In this document: piece after piece, positions 55,247 through 64,000 of the stretch
Position numbering within the stretch: position 1 is the first letter of the stretch
Layout of the letters: every line of letters starts with the position of its first letter
From: Nocardioides jiangxiensis
GTDB lineage: Bacteria; Actinomycetota; Actinomycetes; Propionibacteriales; Nocardioidaceae
Length of the DNA: 64,000 nt
Assembly: GCF_030580915.1 (NCBI RefSeq)
Contig: NZ_JAUQTA010000001.1
Location: 1,550,001-1,614,000 of the forward strand
Direction of reading: 5' to 3'
The notes under the pieces: generated by a model
The model's input: the letters and a program-made list of their open reading frames with translations, nothing else
The model's database searches: none
Told to the model about the DNA's origin: nothing
Position numbers and translations under genes: made by a program

Positions 55247-56152
55247 GTGACTCCCGCCCCGCAGTGCTACCGGCATGCGGGGCGGGAGACGCACATCTCC
55301 TGCCAGCGCTGCGGACGTCCGATCTGCCCGGACTGCATGCGCTCGGCTGCCGTGGGGTTCCAGTGCCCCGACTGCGTGAGGTCCGGCGCGCGTGAGACCC
55401 GCAGCGGCCGCACGGCGTACGGCGGGGCGCGGGTGGCCAACCCCGGCCTCACCTCCGGCGTCCTCATCGCGATCAACGCTGCGGTCTGGGCGCTGATCAC
55501 CGCCACGGGCGGCGCGGCCAGCCGCTGGGTCGACTGGCTCGCCCTGCGCCCGGAGGGCATCTGCGCGCGCGGACAGTACGCCTGGCCCAGCGCGACCCGG
55601 GCTGACTGCGCGGACCTCGGCAGCTGGCTGCCAGGTGTCGCCGACGGGGCCTGGTGGCAGCTCGTGACGAGCATGTTCACGCACATCGACGTGACCCACA
55701 TCGGCTTCAACATGCTCGCGCTCTGGGTGCTCGGGCCGCAGCTCGAGCTGGCGCTGGGTCGCGCGCGGTTCCTCGCTCTCTACCTGCTCTCGGGGCTCGG
55801 TGGCTCGCTGGCCGTCTACTGGCTCGCGCCGTCGTACACCCCGACTCTCGGTGCCTCGGGTGCCATCTTCGGCCTGATGGCCGCCCTGCTCGTCCTCGCC
55901 CTCAAGGTCGGCGGCGACGTGCGCAACATCCTGATGTGGATCGGGATCAACGCCGCGATCACCGTCGTCGGGCGCGGATCGATCTCCTGGCAGGGCCACC
56001 TCGGTGGCTTCCTCGGCGGCCTCGCCCTGATGGGCCTCCTCGCCTTCTCGCCCAAGGGTCCCCAGCGCGCCCGCTGGCAGTGGACGGGCGTCGTGGTCTA
56101 CGCCGCCCTCGTCCTCGCCGGCTGCGTCCTGCGCACCGTCGCGCTCGCCTGA
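55247..56152 (+). CDS. Rhomboid family intramembrane serine protease with N-terminal zinc-binding motif
   Basis: 301 residues from GTG 55247 (TTG 55235 is also possible). The first 45 residues hold a B-box-like zinc motif: CYRH, CQRCGRPICPDC, FQCPDC. Seven membrane-like segments follow; the catalytic serine is in LGASGAIFG (near 205) and the histidine in WQGHLGGFLGG (near 248). HIDVTHIGFNMLALW is the conserved rhomboid helix. It cleaves membrane proteins within the bilayer. Confidence 0.92.
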   Translation: MTPAPQCYRHAGRETHISCQRCGRPICPDCMRSAAVGFQCPDCVRSGARETRSGRTAYGGARVANPGLTSGVLIAINAAVWALITATGGAASRWVDWLALRPEGICARGQYAWPSATRADCADLGSWLPGVADGAWWQLVTSMFTHIDVTHIGFNMLALWVLGPQLELALGRARFLALYLLSGLGGSLAVYWLAPSYTPTLGASGAIFGLMAALLVLALKVGGDVRNILMWIGINAAITVVGRGSISWQGHLGGFLGGLALMGLLAFSPKGPQRARWQWTGVVVYAALVLAGCVLRTVALA

Positions 56153-56162
56153 GCAGACCCGA

Positions 56163-56236
56163 CGCCGAGACGGGGCCTGTGCCGCCAGCACGCGGCACGG
56201 GCCCCGTGTCACTGCGGCACAAGCCCCGTCTCGGCG
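56163..56236. terminator. Nested inverted repeat after the rhomboid gene
   Basis: CGCCGAGACGGGGC (56163-56176) and GCCCCGTCTCGGCG (56223-56236) are perfect 14-bp arms. Inside, GTGCCGC (56179-56185) can pair with GCGGCAC at 56192-56198 or at 56214-56220, allowing alternative folds. Confidence 0.65.
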
Positions 56237-56249
56237 CTTCACAGGCGAC

Positions 56250-56281
56250 TTATTCACACTGTGGATAAACCCTGTGGATAA
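56250..56281. other. Cluster of three DnaA boxes
   Basis: Two perfect boxes TGTGGATAA (56260-56268 and 56273-56281) lie in one direction and TTATTCACA (56250-56258, one mismatch) in the other. All three fit in 32 bp. The cluster is in the convergent gap between the rhomboid gene and crgA, flanked by hairpins, so it is not in a promoter for either gene. It is about 17 kb from dnaA. Confidence 0.8.
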
Positions 56282-56322
56282 CTTACACGCGTGTGATTCC
56301 GCAGGTCAGAAGCACAAATGCA

Positions 56323-56353
56323 GAACGCCCCGCTCACCGGGAGCGGGGCGTTC
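56323..56353 (-). terminator. Hairpin after crgA
   Basis: GAACGCCCCGCTC (56323-56335) and GAGCGGGGCGTTC (56341-56353) form a perfect 13-bp stem with a 5-nt loop, 15 bp past the crgA stop. Confidence 0.8.
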
Positions 56354-56368
56354 GCAGTACGGCGGGAG

Positions 56369-56869
56369 TCACTCCCACTTGGTGGCGTAGGTGAAGCCCA
56401 CGGCCATGAAGCCGATGCCGACCATGAGGTTGTACTGCTGGAGGTCGGAGAGGAGCCAGACGGAGCCGTCCGCACCGGGAGCCTTGTTGGCGAAGACGTA
56501 GAACGTGCAGATCCAGACCAGACCGATCAGGAAGCAGCCGAGCATGCCGACGACCGGGCCGCGGCCACGACCGAGGGGCGTCTTGCGGTGGGCGGCGAAG
56601 ACCAGACCGAGGAAGACCAGGCCGAAGCCGATGACCCAGTTCCAGTTGTCGAGCTTGCCGGTGCCCGGGATCAGGGCCTTCGGCGCGGTCTTGTCCTTGG
56701 CGGTCGGCGTCCAGTCGTAGCCCTGGTGGAGGTGGATCGTCCACAGGACGACCGCGGCGATGCCGGCCGCGATCAGGAGCAGGGACACGAGGAAGCGCAC
56801 CGAGAAGATCGGTCCCTTGAGCGGGTCGATGCCCTGCGGAGCCGTAGCGGTGGCCTTGCTCTTCGACAC
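56369..56869 (-). CDS. crgA: CrgA-like division protein with internal duplication
   Basis: 166 residues against about 85-95 for usual CrgA. Two halves each hold a two-helix CrgA-like unit: residues 22-95 (RFLVSLLLIAAGIAAVVLWT ... WNWVIGFGLVFLGLVFA) and 100-166 (VVGMLGCFLIGLVWICTFYV ... QQYNLMVGIGFMAVGFTYA then TKWE). The C-terminal half has the classical CrgA end. CrgA binds FtsZ and wall synthases at the septum. Location upstream of DUF881 and the pkn cluster is right for crgA. Confidence 0.85.
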   Translation of the reverse strand: MSKSKATATAPQGIDPLKGPIFSVRFLVSLLLIAAGIAAVVLWTIHLHQGYDWTPTAKDKTAPKALIPGTGKLDNWNWVIGFGLVFLGLVFAAHRKTPLGRGRGPVVGMLGCFLIGLVWICTFYVFANKAPGADGSVWLLSDLQQYNLMVGIGFMAVGFTYATKWE

Positions 56870-56917
56870 GTGTCCTCCAGTGGTCGGGGGCCGCTGCGAA
56901 CTTCACGCGGCCCCGGC

Positions 56918-56923
56918 TAGCGT
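56918..56923 (+). promoter_or_regulatory. -10 element of the DUF881 gene
   Basis: TAGCGT ends 7 bp before ATG 56931; leaderless arrangement. Confidence 0.5.
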
Positions 56924-56930
56924 AGTGGGC

Positions 56931-57668
56931 ATGACCACGACGCACCGACAGCGCCGCACGTGGGCCGTCGTCACCCCCGTGGTCTTCCTCCTCGCGGGTG
57001 GCCTCTTCGCCGTGAGTGCGGCCAACAGCGAGGGCACCGACCTGCGCCCCGGGCGCACGACGGACCTCGCCGGGCTGGTCCAGGTCGAGAACCGTCACCT
57101 GCGCGACCTCCGCGCGGAGAGCCGGTCGCTGACGAAGCAGGTGGAGGCGCTCAGCGCGACCAAGGACGACCTCGGCTCGCACCGTGTGCGCGACGCCGTA
57201 CGCCGGCTCAAGGGGCCGGCGGGACTGAAGAAGGTGACCGGCGAGGGGGTCACGGTGACGCTCTCCGACGCGCCGCGTGAGGTGCGGGACTCCAGCGACC
57301 AGGACATCAACACCCTCGTCGTCCACCAGCAGGACATCCAGGCGGTCGTCAACGCGATGTGGGCCGCGGGAGCAGAGGCCGTCACCATCGAGGGCCAGCG
57401 GGTCGTCACCACCACCGGCATCCAGTGCGCCGGCAGCACCGTCCAGGTCAACGGCCTCTACTTCCCGCAGCCCTACGAGATCACCGCGATCGGCGACGTC
57501 GACGCGATCGAGCAGCGGATCACCGACGACGGCTACCTGCAGGTCTACCGCGCACAGGCGGCCGAGCCCGACATCGCGATCGGCTGGGACATGCACTCCG
57601 GCTACGGCCTCGTCGCCCCGCCGTACACCGGACCGATCCGGGCGGAGTACGCCAAGCCCGTGAGCTGA
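56931..57668 (+). CDS. DUF881 family protein
   Basis: 245 residues. One N-terminal membrane helix (about 11-31), a coiled-coil (about 45-85, ENRHLRDLRAESRSLTKQVE) and the DUF881 domain (about 95-240): GEGVTVTLSDAPRE, VVHQQDIQAVVNAMWAAGAEAVTIEGQRV, GIQCAGSTVQVNGL. DUF881 proteins lie near division genes in many Gram-positives; function unknown. The protein faces outward. Confidence 0.88.
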   Translation: MTTTHRQRRTWAVVTPVVFLLAGGLFAVSAANSEGTDLRPGRTTDLAGLVQVENRHLRDLRAESRSLTKQVEALSATKDDLGSHRVRDAVRRLKGPAGLKKVTGEGVTVTLSDAPREVRDSSDQDINTLVVHQQDIQAVVNAMWAAGAEAVTIEGQRVVTTTGIQCAGSTVQVNGLYFPQPYEITAIGDVDAIEQRITDDGYLQVYRAQAAEPDIAIGWDMHSGYGLVAPPYTGPIRAEYAKPVS

Positions 57669-57714
57669 GTCGCGAGACGGCGTTCACCGCCCGGCCCGCC
57701 CGGGCCGATGACCC

Positions 57715-60883
<3,169 letters not shown>

Positions 60884-60887
<4 letters not shown>

Positions 60888-62344
60888 TTGTTGATCACCG
60901 CCTCCATGACCGCCTTGGCGATCGGTCCGGCGAGTCCGCCACCGGAGATCTCGCCGTTGGAGCGCTGGCTGTTCTGGATCATCACCGCGACTGCGACCTG
61001 CGGGTCGTCGGCCGGCGCGAAGGAGGTGAACCACGCGTAGTTGGAGATGTCGCTGCGTCCGGTCTGGGCGGTGCCGGTCTTGCCGGCGACGCGGATGCCG
61101 GGGATGGCCGCGGTGTTGGCGGTGCCCTCCTCGACGACGCCGACCATCATGTCCGTGAGCTGGCGCGCGACGGCGGAGCTGATCGCCCGCTTGTAGACCT
61201 CCGAGTCGGTCTTGCCGAGCGAGTCGAAGTCGGGGGACCGGAGCTCGTCGACGAGGTGTGGACGCATGAGGACGCCGTGGTTGGCGATGCCGGCCGCGAC
61301 CATCGCCATCTGCAGTGGCGTCGCCGCGACGTCGGCCTGGCCGAAGCCGGAGAGCGCGGTCTGCGGGCGGTTCATGGACGGGTAGCGGCTGCGCACCTGG
61401 CCGGTGAGGTCCTGCAGCGAGGTGTCGTTGAAGCCGAAGTTCTCGGCCATCTTCTTCATCTTCGCGTTGCCGAGCTTGTCGGCGATGGCCGCGAAGGCGG
61501 TGTTGCAGGACCACTCGAGCGCGTACTTCAGCGTGATCGTCGCCGGGTTGCACGCGCTGCCCGTGGAGTTGTGCACGATCGAGGTGCTCTCGGGCAGCTT
61601 GTAGCCGGCGCCGGCCGGGACCTGCGAGTCCTCGTCGTAGAGGCCGTTCTCGATCGCCGCGGCGGCGGTGACCAGCTTGAACGTCGAGCCCGGCGGAAGC
61701 GTCGTGCGGATCGCACGGTTGAGCTTCGGCTGCGCCGGGTCGCCCTCGAGCTGCTTGTCGGCGGCCGACACCTTCGACAGGTCGTGCGATGCGAGCCGGT
61801 TGGGGTCGTAGGAGGGCAGCGACACCATCGCCAGGATCCGGCCCGTGGCCGGCTCCAGCGCCACGACCGAGCCCTGGATCCCCGTGCCGAGCGCCTGCAG
61901 GCCGTCGTACGCCGCCTTCTGCGCGGCCGGGTTGAGGGTGAGCTCGACGCTGCCGCCCTTGGGCTGGCCGCTGCCGATCAGGTCGGCGAGCCGGGCGCCG
62001 AAGAGCCGCGGGTCGTCGCCGGAGAGCACCGAGTTCTCCGCGTGCTCGATGCCGGACTGGGAGAAGTAGGAGAACCACCCGGTCTCGTGGGCGTACAGGG
62101 CGCCCGCGGGGTAGCGGCGCTGCCACTTGTAGCGGTCGTCGGACTTCACCGAACGCGCGACGGGCTCGCCGTCGACGAGGATCGCGCCGCGCTCGCGGGC
62201 GAAGGACGCCTCGATGACGCGGCGGTTGAGCGAGCTCTTGTCGAGCGAGTCGGCCCGGAAGTACTGCAGGTACGTCGCGTTGCCGAGCAGGACGAGGAAG
62301 AGCAGGCCGCAGAAGAGCGACAGCGTGCGGATCGGCTTGTTCAT
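60884..62344 (-). CDS. pbpA: Penicillin-binding protein 2-type transpeptidase
   Basis: 486 residues, class B PBP. One N-terminal membrane helix (about 5-25), a short dimer domain and the transpeptidase domain with Ser220 in PPGSTFKL, SCN at 279-281, and KTG near 418 in RVAGKTGTAQ. It cross-links peptidoglycan for the SEDS partner RodA encoded 52 bp upstream. Standard order of the pstP-pknB operon. Confidence 0.95.
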
Positions 62345-62396
62345 CGGAGCCCCCGCTTTCCGGAGAGCGCAGCGAGGCGGAGGGTGGCGTGGCTCA

Positions 62397-63824
62397 TCAG
62401 GGACGGACCGCCTTGACGATCTGGGTGGTCTCGACCTCGGCCGGCTCCTCGAAGGAGAGGTCCGGAACCGGACGCCGGGCCTGGTCGGAGATGCGGAGCA
62501 CCAGCGCGATGATCACCCAGTTCGCGACGAGCGAGGAGCCGCCGTACGAGAGGAACGGGGTGGTCAGGCCGGTCAGGGGGATCAGGTCGGTGACGCCGCC
62601 GACGACGACGAAAACCTGCAGGGCGAAGATGACCGCGAGGCCTGTGGCGACCAGCTTGCCGAAGCCGTCGCGGCAGACCAGCGCAGCGCGGAGGCCACGC
62701 TCGACGATGAGGCCGTACATGAGCAGGACGGCCATGACGCCGGTCAGTCCGAGCTCCTCGCCGATGGCGCTCATGATGAAGTCCGACTCGGCGTAGGAGG
62801 TCCGCCACGGCTGGCCGTCACCGAGGCCGCGGCCGAGGAGGCCGCCCCACGACATGCCGAACAGCGAGTTGCCGACCTGCTGGGAGCCGGTCTCCCAGGC
62901 GCCGAACGGGTCGAGCCAGGTGACCACGCGGGCGTGGACGTGGCTCTCGACGAAGTAGGCGCCCACGGCACCTGCGACGAAGAGCAGTCCGCCCACGAAG
63001 AGCCAGCCGGGACGCTCGGTCGCGACGTACAGCATCGTGAGGAACAGGCCGAAGCAGAGCAGTGACGTGCCGAGGTCGCGCTGGAAGACCAGGATGCCCA
63101 TGCCGATCAGCCACATCGCGAGGATCGGACCGAGGTCGCGGCCCCGCGGCAGGTCGATGAAGAGGAACCGGCGCCCGGCCAGCGCGAGCGCGTCGCGGTG
63201 GACGACCAGGTAGCCGGCAACGGCGACGACCAGCAGCACCTTGGCGACCTCGCCGGGCTGGATGCTCATCGGCCCGATGTGCACCCAGATGCGGGACCCG
63301 TTCACCTCGCGTCCGATGAACGGGAACATCGGCAGCAGCAGGAGCACGATCGCCGCGAGTCCGCTCGTGTAGGTGTAGCGCTGCAGGACCCGGTGGTCGC
63401 GCAGCACGACGAGGGTGCCGATGAAGAGCGAGACGCCGATCGTCATCCAGACCAGCTGGTCGTTGGCGAAGACGTGCGGCGCCTTGCCGGTGCCCGCGGC
63501 CTGGTCGATCTGCGCGAGGTCGAGCCGGCGGATCACCGCGAGGCCGAGGCCGTTGAGCGCGGCCACCACGGGCAGCAGCACCGGGTCGGCGTACGGCGCG
63601 GCGATGCGGACCGCCACGTGGCACGCGACGATGAGGACCGCCAGCCAGCCGCCGTAGCCGACGATGTTCGTCGGCACGGCACCGTCGACACCGATGCCGA
63701 CGGCCGCGTAGCCGCCGATGCCGACGGCGAGCGCGAGGATGAGCAGGAAGAGCTCCGCGCCGCGGCGGCGGCGGTGCACGAAGCCTAGGAAACCCGGCTG
63801 GCCCGTGGGCGTGCGGCCCATCAT
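62397..63824 (-). CDS. rodA: SEDS glycosyltransferase RodA/FtsW
   Basis: 475 residues. About twelve membrane helices; LPMFPFIGREVNGSRIWVHI, IQPGEVAKVLLVVAVAGYLV, FQRDLGTSLLCFGLF and LPLTG-like IPLTGLTTPFLSYGGSSLVANW are SEDS signatures. It polymerises glycan strands from lipid II. ATG 63824 overlaps the pstP stop (TGATG) and has GGGAGG upstream; a GTG at 63827 is an alternative. Confidence 0.94.
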   Translation of the reverse strand: MMGRTPTGQPGFLGFVHRRRRGAELFLLILALAVGIGGYAAVGIGVDGAVPTNIVGYGGWLAVLIVACHVAVRIAAPYADPVLLPVVAALNGLGLAVIRRLDLAQIDQAAGTGKAPHVFANDQLVWMTIGVSLFIGTLVVLRDHRVLQRYTYTSGLAAIVLLLLPMFPFIGREVNGSRIWVHIGPMSIQPGEVAKVLLVVAVAGYLVVHRDALALAGRRFLFIDLPRGRDLGPILAMWLIGMGILVFQRDLGTSLLCFGLFLTMLYVATERPGWLFVGGLLFVAGAVGAYFVESHVHARVVTWLDPFGAWETGSQQVGNSLFGMSWGGLLGRGLGDGQPWRTSYAESDFIMSAIGEELGLTGVMAVLLMYGLIVERGLRAALVCRDGFGKLVATGLAVIFALQVFVVVGGVTDLIPLTGLTTPFLSYGGSSLVANWVIIALVLRISDQARRPVPDLSFEEPAEVETTQIVKAVRP

Positions 63825-64000
63825 CACTCGCCTCCCTGCTCGGCGGCGAGGTTCTGGATCACGTGGCGGGCGTCCTCGAGGGACCGGGCCTCTATGCCGT
63901 TCTCGACCGTGCCGCGGACGTAGTCGCTGAGGGTCGCGACGGCGAGGTCCGACTGCTCGTAGGCGGTGCCGAGCTCGACGCCGAGCAGCTCGCTGTCGAT
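63824..64000 (-). CDS. pstP: Phosphatase PstP, C-terminal fragment at the window edge
   Basis: Only the last 58 residues are present. AYEQSDLAVATLSDYVRGTVENGIEARSLEDARHVIQNL is split over residues that resemble the external C-terminal domain of actinobacterial PP2C phosphatases, and the gene order (before rodA-pbpA-pknA-pknB) supports it. PstP removes phosphate from PknA, PknB and targets. The catalytic domain lies outside the window. Confidence 0.78.
   Translation of the reverse strand: MDSELLGVELGTAYEQSDLAVATLSDYVRGTVENGIEARSLEDARHVIQNLAAEQGGE

Overview
The window is about 72% G+C and comes from the replication-origin region of an actinobacterial chromosome. The order rpmH-rnpA-yidD-yidC-jag-rsmG-parA-parB on one side and dnaA-dnaN-gnd-recF-DUF721-gyrB-gyrA-DUF3566-tRNA-Ile-DLW39-tRNA-Ala on the other is typical of Actinomycetota. 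The catabolic gene set and protein style suggest Nocardioides or another Nocardioidaceae; the genus is inference. I saw no insertion sequence, prophage, CRISPR array or rRNA operon.

Layout. 0-15 kb: an XRE-cupin regulator with an agmatinase, a divergent polar-amino-acid-type ABC importer followed by a 2-hydroxyacid dehydrogenase and a class II aldolase, a regulator/PaiB-like/exporter operon, then a PucR-type regulator divergent from gabT, a Glu/Leu-type dehydrogenase and gabD. 14-21 kb: a second PucR-like regulator divergent from a tight four-gene cassette (a 212-residue unknown, a plant-type fatty acid alpha-dioxygenase, an acyl-CoA oxidase-like flavoprotein and a cytochrome P450). 21-33 kb: an SMR exporter with a divergent TetR gene, then putrescine oxidase and aminobutyraldehyde dehydrogenase, a threonine-aldolase/DUF6421 pair beside an Lrp regulator, N-carbamoylputrescine amidase and agmatine deiminase, a TetR regulator and an APC permease. 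33-51 kb: partition genes with four canonical parS sites, oriC, and the replication and gyrase genes. 51-64 kb: housekeeping genes of the gyrA-crgA interval and the pstP-rodA-pbpA-pknA-pknB operon.

How the genes work together. The catabolic clusters together encode a full route from agmatine to succinate: AguA and AguB (or agmatinase directly) give putrescine, Puo gives 4-aminobutanal, PatD gives GABA, GabT gives succinate semialdehyde, and GabD gives succinate. The dehydrogenase coupled to gabT could recycle glutamate to 2-oxoglutarate. A shared palindrome, TTTGAA-N5-TTCAAA, lies at puo and aguA at identical distance from the -10 element, and a one-mismatch copy lies between the TetR gene and the APC permease; I infer a TetR-controlled polyamine regulon.

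Most notable observations: the alpha-dioxygenase cassette with all catalytic residues conserved; the shared polyamine operator; a three-box DnaA-box cluster 17 kb from dnaA in a convergent intergenic gap; repeated leaderless promoters; a TetR gene apparently starting at ATC; an internally duplicated CrgA; and parS sites embedded in the first codons of parA and rsmG.
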